Assembly: GCA_030612685.1 (NCBI GenBank)
Contig: JAUWNK010000003.1
Location: 1 to 50,028 of the forward strand
Reading direction: 5' to 3'
DNA from: Desulfobacteraceae bacterium
Lineage (GTDB): Bacteria > Desulfobacterota > DSM-4660 > Desulfatiglandales > B25-G16
Length of the DNA stretch: 50,028 bases
Below the pieces are notes generated by a model. That model searched no databases and was not told the DNA's origin. It saw only the letters and a list, made by a program, of their open reading frames with translations. Numbering within the stretch: the stretch's first letter is position 1; each line of letters opens with the position of its first letter. Below, one piece after another: positions 33,747 to 43,132 of this stretch. The position numbers were made by a program, and so were the translations under genes.

Positions 33747-33792
33747 AAGCTGCGGCGGGTTTCCCGCCGTCAGCTTCAGCGATTTGTTCAAG
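33747..33792 (-). repeat. Attachment-site-like palindrome next to the IS91-type element
   Basis: AAGCTGCGGCGGG (33747-33759), TTT, CCCGCCGtCAGCTT (33763-33776): a 13-bp stem with one unpaired T, like the extrahelical bases of attC sites. A GTTCAAG box follows at 33786-33792; its inverted copy CTTGAAC stands at 36182-36188 beyond the transposase. The site may be the attC of the interval between, or simply the flank of the element's left end. Confidence 0.45.
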
Positions 33793-33932
33793 TAAGCCGC
33801 TTCGCGGCAGTTAAAAAGTCTCGCCTTAAATCCTATCCTCCTAAATATACCAAGTAAGTTGCAGAACTCCCAATTTTCTATCATAAATCTCTATACCAAT
33901 TTTATTAACCTTTAACCAAAGAAAGGAGATTT

Positions 33933-34833
33933 ATGATGAAAGATTATTACCAAAAATCCATGAGAGCCCTGCAACTAGCCGGTATGAGTGAGCGTACACA
34001 AGAATGCTATACACGCTCAGTTCGACAACTGGTCGATTTTTACGCGAAAACCCCTGACAAAATTACCGAGCAGGAGCTTCAAGACTATTTCCTCCACAGA
34101 AAAAACAACGATAAATGGGCCGCCGCCACTATGAGAATATGTTACAGCGGCATTAAATTCTTTTTCATTAACGTGCTCAAACGGGACTGGCACACCCTGG
34201 AACTCATCTATGCCAAACGAGAACAAACACTGCCTACCGTCTTGAGCATCAAAGAAGTCTGGACCATTATCAACGCAGTTAATACTATTCAGAATAAAAC
34301 CTATCTGAACGCCGTTTACACCTGTGGCCTCAGACTCCATGAGGCCTTGTTCCTTCAGGTAACCGATATCGATGCTCAACGCAAACGTATTCATGTCCAT
34401 CGGGGCAAAGGCGCGAAAGACCGATATGTCCCTCTACCGGAATCTACTCTCAATATCCTACGTCAATACTGGGCAACCCATAGAAACCCCAAATGGATCT
34501 TCCCGCGAATCGGACGCGGCGGCAATGAGGGGCCGACAGCCCAGGAACCCATGAGCTATACCTCCGTGCAGGGGGCATTGAGACGAGTGCTTAAAAAGCT
34601 TAAATTCACAAAGCGCATCTCCATTCATACCCTCAGGCACAGCGGAGTTTATCTGCCTCTGGCAGACCACTCATCTGTTGGAAGCCAGCGTCAACATCCG
34701 TCGTATCCAGCAATACCTCGGGCATAACAGCCTGAATTCCACCATGGTCTATCTCCATCTCACCACCCAGGGGCATGAACATGCCTATGATATCATCAAC
34801 TCGATGATGAAAGGAGAGGGACATGACAATTAA
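33933..34833 (+). pseudogene. XerD-like tyrosine recombinase of the IS91-type element, frameshifted
   Basis: The frame starts MMKDYYQKSMRALQLAGMSE (SAM-like domain), has the catalytic Arg in YTCGLRLHEALFLQ and the box ISIHTLRHS. There the normal continuation (Y/F-A-THLLEA) is broken: 25 bases stand where six are expected (34644-34668), a net gain of 19. The rest, THLLEASVNIRRIQQYLGHN then STMVYLHLTT with the nucleophile Tyr, continues in the next frame to TAA at 34831-34833. The catalytic Tyr is therefore lost from the main frame. Translation as written ends at 34727. Confidence 0.8.
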
Positions 34834-35908
34834 TGAGATCTTTCAGGCATATGCCCAGGAGTATATCGAGACCTTCGGTGAGAATATCCCTTCTGAACAT
34901 CGAAAGGTCATTAAAGCCATTATCAACTGCCGTACAGAATGCTGCGGAACCATGATCTACCGATGTGAAAAATGCGGCCAACACCACATCGTTTACCGAT
35001 CATGCGGCAACAGGCATTGTCCCAACTGCCAACACCACAAAACCCATCAGTGGTTGATGAAGCAGATGGAGCGACAGCTTCCCGGGCATCACTTCATGAT
35101 CACCTTCACCGTACCCCAACAACTACGGCAGTTTATCCGTAGCCATCAACGCGCCTGCTATGCGGCCCTATTCAAGACCTCTTCAGAGACCATGAAAAAA
35201 CTGGCAGTCGATGAAAAATACATTGGCGGGGAGCTCCCAGGTTTCTTAGGCGTGCTGCATACCTGGGGGCGGCAATTGGCATACTATCCCCATATCCATT
35301 ATGTAGTCCCTGGAGGCGCCTTATCAAAACAGAATGACCGTTGGTATCCTTCACGGATCGATTTTTACCTGCCCGTAAAGGCCATGTCAAAGATCTTCAA
35401 AGCCAAGTTCCGGGATGAAATGAGAAAGAGCGATCTCGATTCCCATATCCCTGAAGAGGTCTGGGATCAAGACTGGGTGGTCAACTGTCAGGCCGTCGGC
35501 GCCAGCGCTCACAGCGTAAAATATCTTGCAACCTATGTCTTTAAAGTGGCTATTTCAAACAGCCGCATTATTAAAGTCGAAAACCACAAGGTCTTTTTTA
35601 AATACAAAAAGCCTCAAAGCAACCGTTGGCGGACCATGGTACTGGGTGTCATGGAATTTATCCGACGCTTTCTACAGCATGTCTTGCCCTCCGGATTCAT
35701 GAAAGTCCGCTATTATGGCTTCTTGAGTCCGGGGGCTTCGATTCCCCTGGAAAAGATCGAAACCCTTATTGAAATCTCATTCGGTTTTGAAATCAGCAAA
35801 CCCGAAATCAATATCGAACCCTTTGATTTGCCTAAATGCAATCATTGCGGGGGGAGACTTAAATTTGTCGTCTCGTTTCCCGCTTTTAAATTGATTCGAT
35901 CCGGATAG
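34823..35908 (+). CDS. IS91-family HUH (Y2) transposase
   Basis: The 361-residue protein is of normal length. It has an N-terminal zinc-finger region (CRTECCGTMIYRCEKCGQHH, GNRHCPNCQHHK), the HUH motif in LAYYPHIHYVVPGGAL (near 155), the paired tyrosines in HSVKYLATYVFKVAIS (near 233), and a second C-terminal cysteine pair (CNHCGGRL). These nick single-stranded DNA and transpose by a rolling-circle-like process. The ATG overlaps the end of the recombinase gene (ATGACAATTAA), so translation may be coupled. The gene is intact although its partner is frameshifted. Confidence 0.93.
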   Translation: MTINEIFQAYAQEYIETFGENIPSEHRKVIKAIINCRTECCGTMIYRCEKCGQHHIVYRSCGNRHCPNCQHHKTHQWLMKQMERQLPGHHFMITFTVPQQLRQFIRSHQRACYAALFKTSSETMKKLAVDEKYIGGELPGFLGVLHTWGRQLAYYPHIHYVVPGGALSKQNDRWYPSRIDFYLPVKAMSKIFKAKFRDEMRKSDLDSHIPEEVWDQDWVVNCQAVGASAHSVKYLATYVFKVAISNSRIIKVENHKVFFKYKKPQSNRWRTMVLGVMEFIRRFLQHVLPSGFMKVRYYGFLSPGASIPLEKIETLIEISFGFEISKPEINIEPFDLPKCNHCGGRLKFVVSFPAFKLIRSG

Positions 35909-36181
35909 AAATAAAACCCGGGGTCGAACGGAAAAATTATTGATCACCTTTACAGGCCGTATCCTTCTACCGGAACGGAACAGGACTGCTATGTCCTAAT
36001 GAAGGTAAATCAAGCTTTGACAGTAATACGAAACAGTTTTTTTGATAAAATTAAAGCTGATTTTGAATATTCACTCAGCTGATTATCCTTCTAAACCACG
36101 ATTTTTGCAGATCCTCTAAACTACTCCCTTACCAAACATCGAATCTTTACCCTATATAGAGGATATCCCCAGACCGGGCTT

Positions 36182-36244
36182 CTTGAACAACTGATAGAGT
36201 CCGACCTTATCAGGATCGGTCTCTATCCTTTAAGGTTAGCTTTA
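36182..36244 (-). repeat. attC-like site after the AIPR gene
   Basis: Plus strand: CTTGAAC (36182-36188), arm GATAGAGTCCGA (36193-36204), loop, arm TCGGTCTCTATC (36216-36227, one mismatch), then GTTAGCTTTA (36235-36244). GTTAGCTTTA is the exact reverse complement of TAAAGCTAAC at 38013-38022, just upstream of the AIPR gene. The AIPR stop codon (36242-36244) lies inside the box. Confidence 0.6.
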
Positions 36245-37990
36245 GTCAGCAGCCCAACGTGCTTCAAAATTTGATGTATCCATAGACAAAGATGTACTTA
36301 ATTGCTGTTTCAATTGAGCTCCTCCAGGCATAGATGGGAGCATATTAAAATATTGCCGTATTGCCGCACGAATGCCTGCTAAACAAGATTTGGTTTTAAT
36401 CCAGTTTTGTGGACTAAATACACGATTGGCTGGTTGTGGTTCATTAGCTGCGGCTTCCAAGGCACTATTAAGGCAACTCCCTGCCATATTCACAATTTGA
36501 TCAATAATATTTGAGTTTCTTGCTTTCTCGTAAGTTATCACTGGATTAGGTACACCTTCTGGCATATTATTGGAAACACAAAAGCATAGTGATATAGCGT
36601 AAAGATGATGATATGGCGCATATGCTTTCATTGCTAATAAAGATTCGTTTAATGAAAGTGGATTTTCCTTTGTCCATTTTCTCCAGACTTCAGACATCCA
36701 GTAAGACAAAGCATAAATATTTTCTGGCTTGTAATCTCTTTTGAATAATTGTTCAAAATATTTATCAAAAATCTTGGTTTCACTGTAAGCAATATTTGGA
36801 CGTTGCGAGTGCCAAGATATCATATACTTGCCAAGGTCAACCAAATCGATAACATAGGATTTATTCCTATCGCCAGGAGCTTCTTCGCCTCGTTTTGTAA
36901 TAAAATACCCTTTTGAATATTTTTGTTCATACAATTTCTTTAAGCTTAAAACACGTTTGTCATTACTTCTTAAATCTCTTGGTTTTACTGCACTTTGGGA
37001 GTTAGTTGACACACTGATTTTGTCTGATCGGTCTCGTTCAGGAATTTCGTAAAACCGAAACATGATGTATGAATTATCAAGCGTTTTAACTTTTTCACTG
37101 CACGAAAGTATTGTGTTTAAAGATTGACAGCCATTAACAACGCTAAGCCCTCGAAGATGAAGAGTACCATTATTTTCAAATTCCATCTTCTTGCATATAG
37201 CTGTTATACCATTATGATAGAAAAAGAAATCTTTGCTATCATGAAAAATTGTAGATTTAATACCTTTATTAACTCGGTTATTTAGCCCAAGTGATTGACG
37301 AACATTTTTTTGAAAAAGAGTCCCATCTTTAACCCCTGGAATTTTCAAACAATCTTTAATAGGAATCGCTGAAATAACAACATTTGTACCGCCTATCTCC
37401 ATTCTAATGTATTTCCCATTTTCCAAATTCATAGAATGTTTAATACTTGGATTTTCTCTATCAAGTGCCATATCGTAGCGAACTTTTAGCTCCCCCTCAT
37501 CCAACAAATGAATAGAAGCTGGAAAATCATCTGATTCTGCTATATTAGCCTGAAATGTTGCCAAATCATTTTGTGCCCCCGCAGTTAGACTTCCAGTAGT
37601 TATCAGTTCAAATACCACATCATAGTCATCATCTATGCCGATTGCTACTTCTGATAATTTACGTTTTAATTTATCATTACAATTTTCTTGCAATCTCACT
37701 AAATCTTTCAATTGCATCCATGAAGATAAGACTTCTCTTAAGGGTTCAGCATCTACAGTATTTTCTCCTATAAATTTCCCCTGAATAACATAAATAGTAT
37801 TGTTATCATCATCTACAACTATCGCATCAATTTGTTTATCATTAGCACCATCAGTAATATCTGAAAGCGTTTCATTCATATCTCTTAAGTGAATATTGCG
37901 TAAATACCAAGCAACGAAACGTTGCCCGTCATTAGGAAACTTTTGCTGGTAATAATCTTGTTTAATTTCTTCTAAAATTTTCTGATACAT
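36242..37990 (-). CDS. AIPR-family phage-resistance-type protein
   Basis: The 582-residue protein has an N-terminal segment of PD-(D/E)xK nuclease type (TDGANDKQIDAIVVDDDNNT, IYVIQGKFI, about 45-75) and the AIPR (abortive infection phage resistance, PF10592) core: FFYHNGITAICKKM then LSVVNGCQSLNTILS (near 265-300), and VSTNSQSAVKPRDLRSNDKR (near 325). AIPR proteins are associated with abortive-infection phage defence and with restriction loci. No methylase or partner lies next to it. A strong AGGGAGG precedes the ATG. The gene is flanked by a 10-bp inverted repeat (36235-36244 and 38013-38022), which fits a cassette. Confidence 0.88.
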   Translation of the reverse strand: MYQKILEEIKQDYYQQKFPNDGQRFVAWYLRNIHLRDMNETLSDITDGANDKQIDAIVVDDDNNTIYVIQGKFIGENTVDAEPLREVLSSWMQLKDLVRLQENCNDKLKRKLSEVAIGIDDDYDVVFELITTGSLTAGAQNDLATFQANIAESDDFPASIHLLDEGELKVRYDMALDRENPSIKHSMNLENGKYIRMEIGGTNVVISAIPIKDCLKIPGVKDGTLFQKNVRQSLGLNNRVNKGIKSTIFHDSKDFFFYHNGITAICKKMEFENNGTLHLRGLSVVNGCQSLNTILSCSEKVKTLDNSYIMFRFYEIPERDRSDKISVSTNSQSAVKPRDLRSNDKRVLSLKKLYEQKYSKGYFITKRGEEAPGDRNKSYVIDLVDLGKYMISWHSQRPNIAYSETKIFDKYFEQLFKRDYKPENIYALSYWMSEVWRKWTKENPLSLNESLLAMKAYAPYHHLYAISLCFCVSNNMPEGVPNPVITYEKARNSNIIDQIVNMAGSCLNSALEAAANEPQPANRVFSPQNWIKTKSCLAGIRAAIRQYFNMLPSMPGGAQLKQQLSTSLSMDTSNFEARWAAD

Positions 37991-38377
37991 CGTTTCCTCC
38001 CTATGATTTTTTTAAAGCTAACAATTTAATTTCAGCAGAAAATTTTCTACATTTTCCAATATATTCTGATATTACAGAAAAACTCCCTATTATTTTGTTT
38101 TGCAATAACATTATATAGGTTAATAATTATAAAACATAAGATGCGTAGGTATTATGGGTAATTAGAGGATTTATGTCAATGACAATCAAGGTCGGAAACC
38201 TAAGAGATTGTTGGACATTGCCATAGAGGTTTTGAGGCGCAAGCATTAAAGCATCCGAGCGAAGGAGGATTATATTGGAAGGATATGGGAGTTTAGGAGA
38301 TAGAAGAGTTTCTCACTTATCCGGCCGTGGAAAGGAATGTCTCTGGGTCTACGCAGAATCAGGCGTTTAACGCGCTT
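37991..38377. other. 387-bp gap upstream of the AIPR cassette
   Basis: The first 32 bases hold the AIPR ribosome-binding site and the cassette box TAAAGCTAAC (38013-38022). A 12-bp palindrome AGAAAATTTTCT follows near 38037. Beyond this, AT-rich then mixed sequence with no open frame I can support; a small hairpin GCGtttaaCGC lies near 38364, next to the stop of the TIGR00725-type gene. Confidence 0.4.
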
Positions 38378-38848
38378 TTATTTTAGCCTTGACAGGTGTC
38401 TTGCTATCATATCAATTGCCTGTTGAGGTGTTTCAACATAATCGATTCCATCAATATTAGGCCAGGTTTTGAGTCCTACCACAAGCTTACCCATCTTCAG
38501 GGCCAGACCTATCTCTGATAAGGTTCCATAACCGCCTGCAATCGACACAACCACATCCGAGGCCCTGACTATTAGAAGATTCCTACCTTCACCCATACCT
38601 GTTGGGATAGGTAGTGTTATAAAAGGATTGGCTGCATCCTTTTCTTCTCCTGGCAGTATACCCACACTCAATCCACCTCCTTTATAGCACCCTTTTGCTG
38701 CCCCTTTCATAACTCCACCCAGGCCTCCACAGATAAGAATCCATCCACTCTGGCTAATAAGATAGCCTAATTCGACTGCCATGTTATAGGTTTCCGTGGA
38801 ACAGTCCCCTGCCCCGATAACACCGATATGTATTTTATTGTACATCAT
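38378..38848 (-). CDS. TIGR00725-type Rossmann (LOG-like) protein
   Basis: The 156-residue protein has the nucleotide-binding-like GVIGAGDCSTETYNMAVELG, ILICGGLGGVMKGAAKGCYK, and the family signature VVSIAGGYGTLSEIGLALKM. It resembles the lysine-decarboxylase-like/LOG group (PGGxGTxxE replaced by AGGYGTLSE) as found in TIGR00725 proteins of unknown function; LOG relatives release cytokinin-type bases from nucleotides. Rossmann fold is sure, enzymatic role is not. Divergent to the M23 peptidase gene. Confidence 0.88.
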   Translation of the reverse strand: MMYNKIHIGVIGAGDCSTETYNMAVELGYLISQSGWILICGGLGGVMKGAAKGCYKGGGLSVGILPGEEKDAANPFITLPIPTGMGEGRNLLIVRASDVVVSIAGGYGTLSEIGLALKMGKLVVGLKTWPNIDGIDYVETPQQAIDMIARHLSRLK

Positions 38849-38948
38849 TATGCCTTATAAAAAAGATATTGACAAAAGCGCTGCCATGACCAAAGATAAA
38901 CCAATTTAAAATATACATACATAAAGAAGGTAGGGTTAAATATACAAA

Positions 38949-40337
38949 ATGAAAAAGTCAAGGATTAAAAAATCAAAGTTTATCGTTACATTTTTGCCAA
39001 TTATTATTATTCTCATCGTTTTTATCTGGCTCTTGATGACTATCTTTGAAGGAGAAAAACCGCAGGCTCATTTAAAACCATTACCAGAGTACCTAAGTAA
39101 AAGTACTGCCTTCACGATAACGGTTTCTGACCTAAAGATGGGACTGAAGAATCTAAATATGAGCATAAAACAGGATGATGGCCCTGGTATTCCAATCTTT
39201 AAAAAGAATTTTCCTTATGAGGGGCTATTCAACAAAGGGGGAATCCATAAATTCGAGGAGGAATTTACCTTAGATCCAAAAAAACTAATTTTAGTACAGG
39301 GACAGGCCAATCTTATAATCGAGATTCACGATTTCTCTAAAAGGAGAGGTGGCGATGGAAATCTGACCATACTTGAGCATAAAATGATAGTGGACACAAT
39401 TCCCCCATCAATAAGTGCTATGAGCAGAAGCCATAACGTTAACATGGGGGGTTCAGGGATGATCGTTTACAGGATCTCAACCGACACATCTAAGAGTGGT
39501 GTTTTAGTAAATGATCTGTTTTTTTCAGGTGTACCTTTCATGAACGATCCTCAGTCCGGGATATATATTTGTTACTTTGCTTTTCCCTACAATTTCAAAA
39601 AGGACACTGCTTTGTATCTCTGGGCTAAAGATGGGGCTGAAAACGAGACAAAAAGGAGCTTTTTATATCATATCAGGGAAAAACGCTTTCGAAAGGATAA
39701 GATAGCGATATCAGACCGACTCTTGGATAACATACTGTCCTCTTTTCCCCCTGATTTATTTGACCCCGGTGACAGTAATATTGAAAAATATCTCTTCATT
39801 AATAGAAGATTGAGAAAAGAAAATAGCGCTGTATTAAAAGATCTTTGCCAATCGCCAAGTGAAGAAAGATTATGGGATGGGCCCTGGCTGAGAATGAAAA
39901 ATGCAGCCACAATGGCCACTTTTGGCGACCAGAGAATCTACTATTACAAAGGCAAGTTGATAGACAGGGCGGTACACTTGGGTGTTGATCTGGCATCATT
40001 GGCCACTTCTCCTGTCCAGGCTGCCAATACTGGCAGAGTTATTTTTGCTCAAGATCTTGGAATATACGGCCTAACAGTGGTAATTGATCACGGCCAGGGC
40101 CTTTATACCTTGTATGGTCATTTAAGCAGTATTGATGTAACTTTTGGTCAACCCGTCACCAAGGGAGATACAATTGGCATTACCGGTACAACAGGTTTAG
40201 CGACCGGTGATCACCTACATTTCGGCTTTCTGGTCCATGGCGTTCCTGTCAATCCAATAGAGTGGTGGGATTCTCACTGGATAAAGGACAATATATATAG
40301 AAAGCTGAGCATGTTAGATAAGATTATTGAGAAATAA
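38949..40337 (+). CDS. M23-family metallopeptidase, membrane anchored
   Basis: The 462-residue protein has one N-terminal membrane anchor (FIVTFLPIIIILIVFIWLLM), a 300-residue beta-rich extracytoplasmic region, and a C-terminal LytM/M23 domain. Zinc ligands are visible in AVHLGVDLAS (H-x3-D, near 342-347) and in GDHLHFGFLVHG (H-x-H near 425); the usual second-site segment DHGQGLYTLYGHLSSIDVT is present. With a full set of ligands it should cut peptidoglycan cross-bridges or stems in the periplasm. The ATG has only a weak purine signal upstream. Confidence 0.9.
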   Translation: MKKSRIKKSKFIVTFLPIIIILIVFIWLLMTIFEGEKPQAHLKPLPEYLSKSTAFTITVSDLKMGLKNLNMSIKQDDGPGIPIFKKNFPYEGLFNKGGIHKFEEEFTLDPKKLILVQGQANLIIEIHDFSKRRGGDGNLTILEHKMIVDTIPPSISAMSRSHNVNMGGSGMIVYRISTDTSKSGVLVNDLFFSGVPFMNDPQSGIYICYFAFPYNFKKDTALYLWAKDGAENETKRSFLYHIREKRFRKDKIAISDRLLDNILSSFPPDLFDPGDSNIEKYLFINRRLRKENSAVLKDLCQSPSEERLWDGPWLRMKNAATMATFGDQRIYYYKGKLIDRAVHLGVDLASLATSPVQAANTGRVIFAQDLGIYGLTVVIDHGQGLYTLYGHLSSIDVTFGQPVTKGDTIGITGTTGLATGDHLHFGFLVHGVPVNPIEWWDSHWIKDNIYRKLSMLDKIIEK

Positions 40338-40459
40338 TACTGAATTCAGCTTCACTTCGCTCCGTAGTTGGAATACTGGAATAATGGGTTAAAGGAAGAA
40401 AGACAATTAAATATGATATTTTCCACTTTTGGTACCCACTACTCCATTATTCAAATATT

Positions 40460-40681
40460 CCCTGGCCCAGACCTGGCTTTGATAGCTTGCGACACTTTCC
40501 GATCAAATAGAGCTTCTTTGTTACGTCACTATATATGCCGGGCAATTCGCGCCAGGGCAGGCTGACTTGCAAGGCCAGAGTTCTACAAGCTTTGCTTACA
40601 AGGTATTACAGCGATGGCGGCCTTTTCCATGCAAGTCGCGCCTCCCGATCCCGTCCCGGTCTCGGGACGGGGAGGGCGGGC
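40460..40681 (-). repeat. Composite intergenic repeat, copy A
   Basis: On the minus strand: GCCCGCCCT, a GC-rich hairpin CCCGTCCCG-gtct-CGGGACGGG (40650-40671, plus-strand view), GGCGCGACTTGC, variable text, then CAGCCTGCCCTGGCGCGA (40564-40547), variable text, and CCAGGTCTGGGCCAGGG (40476-40460). The same two modules in the same order recur at 46096-46285 on the plus strand; the second module is exactly 105 bases in both. The rest of this 430-bp gap (40338-40459, 40682-40767) holds no gene I can support. Confidence 0.65.
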
Positions 40682-40767
40682 CATCATTCCATATGGGTGG
40701 CATAAGGCGAGTGCCGCTAAAAATCCATGATTTCAATATGTAGAAATTTCGGAATTTTTAATTATTT

Positions 40768-41019
40768 ATGAAAATTGATTCGCGTTTAAAGGTTATCCAG
40801 GTCAGTTGCTATTCAGGATATAAGGCAAGTGAGAGGCCGATAAATTTTACTTTCCGGGGACAAAAACTATTGGTCGAGGAAATTCTCGACCGATGGTATG
40901 GGGTAAATCATAGCTATTTCAAGATATTAGCCAACGATCAGAGGGTCTATATTATTAGGTATGACGAAGATGAAGATCTATGGACCCTGGAGAAGATACT
41001 GGGTTTAAAAATTGGATGA
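40768..41019 (+). CDS. Small conserved-looking protein, unknown
   Basis: The 83-residue frame ([20 protein letters not shown] ... [20 protein letters not shown]) has coding character and no low-complexity. It resembles small DUF6504-like proteins (a 'xEEILDRW' segment followed by a beta-rich 'YFKVLADDGxxYxLRxDE' region), a match from memory. No ribosome-binding sequence is evident. It overlaps the end of uvrB by 15 bases in convergent orientation. Confidence 0.6.
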   Translation: MKIDSRLKVIQVSCYSGYKASERPINFTFRGQKLLVEEILDRWYGVNHSYFKILANDQRVYIIRYDEDEDLWTLEKILGLKIG

Positions 41020-43020
41020 ATTTCTATAAAACAACTCCCTTTTTTCCAAATTAGATATCCGATCTCGCAGGCGAGATGCCTCCTCAAAATCTAACCTCTT
41101 GGCTGCAGTAAACATATCTTTCTTTAGTGCTTTTAAAACCTTAGGTAAACGATCAAGAGAAATATATTCCTCCTCCGGCTCTGAGACAGTGGGAATACTT
41201 ACATAGTCTGCTTCATAGACAGATCCAAGGATGTCGTAGATATCCTTCTTAATTGATTCTGGGGTAATCCCGTGCGCTTCATTATATTTTTTTTGTAATC
41301 GACGCCTCCTGTTTGTTTCATCAATCGCCTTTTTCATTGATGGTGTAACATCATCAGCATAAAAGATGACAGTACCATCTATATTTCGAGAAGCCCGCCC
41401 ACAGGTCTGGATAAGAGATCTCTCAGATCGTAAAAATCCCTCTTTATCTGCATCCAAAATGGCCACTAGCGAGACCTCTGGCAGATCTAAACCCTCCCTT
41501 AAAAGATTGACCCCTATCAGAACATCAAAGATTCCAAGCCTAAGATCCCTGATAATCTCCGTCCTTTCAATGGTGCTAATGTCAGAATGGAGGTATCTGA
41601 CCTTAATACCCAATTCAGTATAGTACTCAGTGAGATCCTCTGCCATGGCTTTGGTAAGGGTGGTAACCAAAACACGCTGACCACTATTTATGATATCCCT
41701 TATAGCAGTTAAGAGATTATCAACCTGGCTGCTTGCTGGCCTGACTGAGATCTCCGGGTCTATCAGGCCCGTAGGCCTGATAATCTGTTCGATCACATGT
41801 GTCGCCCTGTCCAATTCATATGGGCCCGGGGTTGCAGAAACATGGATTATTTGTTTAACACGAGATTCAAATTCCTCAAACTTCAATGGCCTGTTATCGA
41901 GAGCAGAGGGAAGGCGAAAACCAAATTCAACTAATGTCTCTTTCCTTGATCTATCACCCCTGTACATGCCCATTAGCTGGGGAACCGTAATGTGGCTTTC
42001 ATCCAGGATAATAAGGGAATTATCTGGAAAGTAATCCAGGAGTGTTGGGGGTGGCTCGCCAGGTCTCCTGCCTGTTAGATGTCTGGAATAGTTCTCGATA
42101 CCATGACAATAACCCATCTCCTCAATCATTTCCAAATCATAGAGGGTCCTCTCCTCTATTCTTTGCGCCTCAATCCATTTTTTTTCCCTTGTAAAATACT
42201 CAATCCTCTCAGTTAGCTCCTCTCTAATATTCCGTATGGCCTCTTTCCTTTTAGGCAGGGTGGTCACATAATGACTGGCCGGGTAGACTGCAACACGGCT
42301 TAAGCCTTGCGTGACGTGACCTGTGAGTGGATCAATCTCCTGAATATTTTCAACACAGTCACCAAAAAATGTTAGCCTGATAGAGTTGTAATCCTCGTAT
42401 GCTGGATAGATATCCACCACATCACCCCTGACCCTGAAAGATGAGCGGTGAAAGTCAAGGTCACTCCTTTCATAGTGAATTTCTACTAATTTTTTAAGGA
42501 CATCTTCTCTGCTTATATAATCGCCTTTTTCTACGTACAAAAGCATACCATGATAGGCCTCAGGGGATCCGAGCCCGTAAATGCATGATACACTGGCTAC
42601 AATAATAACATCATCCCTGTCCAGAAGGGATCTGGTTGCCGAATGCCTCATTTTATCTATCTGCTCGTTGATAGAGGCATCTTTCTGTATATATGTATCA
42701 GTTTGAGGAACATAAGCTTCGGGTTGATAATAATCGTAGTAACTTACAAAATATTCAGCTGCATTATTTGGAAAAAGGCCTTTGAACTCCCCATAAAGCT
42801 GGGCGGCTAAGGTTTTGTTGGGAGCAATAACAAGGGTGGATCTTTGGACATGGGCTACGACATTGGCAATGGTAAATGTCTTTCCAGAGCCGGTTACGCC
42901 AATCAATACCTGACTCTCTTGACCTTCTTCTAACCCTTTACAAAGGGCATCAATAGCATGTTGTTGATCACCTTTAGGCCCAAATGGAGAGATAAGCTGA
43001 AAAGCTGATGACTTTTGCAC
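41005..43020 (-). CDS. uvrB: Excinuclease ABC subunit B
   Basis: The 671-residue protein is full-length UvrB, the helicase-like damage-verification subunit of nucleotide excision repair. Walker [16 protein letters not shown] (near 41), the damage-probing beta-hairpin [18 protein letters not shown] (near 93), DESH box [13 protein letters not shown], the DEAD-type motif [12 protein letters not shown] and the C-terminal UVR motif ([20 protein letters not shown]) are all present. The start codon appears to be GTG without a strong ribosome-binding site. Cotranscription with cysS is unlikely, as about 110 bases separate them. Confidence 0.97.
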   Translation of the reverse strand: MQKSSAFQLISPFGPKGDQQHAIDALCKGLEEGQESQVLIGVTGSGKTFTIANVVAHVQRSTLVIAPNKTLAAQLYGEFKGLFPNNAAEYFVSYYDYYQPEAYVPQTDTYIQKDASINEQIDKMRHSATRSLLDRDDVIIVASVSCIYGLGSPEAYHGMLLYVEKGDYISREDVLKKLVEIHYERSDLDFHRSSFRVRGDVVDIYPAYEDYNSIRLTFFGDCVENIQEIDPLTGHVTQGLSRVAVYPASHYVTTLPKRKEAIRNIREELTERIEYFTREKKWIEAQRIEERTLYDLEMIEEMGYCHGIENYSRHLTGRRPGEPPPTLLDYFPDNSLIILDESHITVPQLMGMYRGDRSRKETLVEFGFRLPSALDNRPLKFEEFESRVKQIIHVSATPGPYELDRATHVIEQIIRPTGLIDPEISVRPASSQVDNLLTAIRDIINSGQRVLVTTLTKAMAEDLTEYYTELGIKVRYLHSDISTIERTEIIRDLRLGIFDVLIGVNLLREGLDLPEVSLVAILDADKEGFLRSERSLIQTCGRASRNIDGTVIFYADDVTPSMKKAIDETNRRRRLQKKYNEAHGITPESIKKDIYDILGSVYEADYVSIPTVSEPEEEYISLDRLPKVLKALKKDMFTAAKRLDFEEASRLRDRISNLEKRELFYRNSSNF

Positions 43021-43132
43021 TTGTGCTTGGTGTGTTTATTGGATTTTGTGTTACAGGTTACGAGTTTCGTTTTATACTACAGATTTAATATCTTCCTAAG
43101 TGCTTAAAAATGACAAATGACAAATGACTAAC

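Larger units (their letters stand above)
33793..36181 (+). mobile_element. IS91-type element with tyrosine recombinase and HUH transposase
   Basis: Two plus-strand genes, recombinase and transposase, overlap by 11 bases and are bounded by inverted heptamers GTTCAAG (33786-33792) and CTTGAAC (36182-36188). IS91-family elements insert next to GAAC/GTTC or CAAG/CTTG and both heptamers contain these words, so the element ends are probably here, but the exact ends are not proven. The same pairing of XerD-like recombinase and IS91 transposase is known for other members of the family. It interrupts the second cassette array. Confidence 0.6.

Noticed and set aside
36193-36227. Hairpin GATAGAGTCCGA/TCGGTCTCTATC as the ori-end hairpin of the IS91 element
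   Set aside because: It lies outside the CTTGAAC boundary and fits better as the arms of the AIPR attC-like site, because GTTAGCTTTA beyond it matches the cassette start at 38013-38022.
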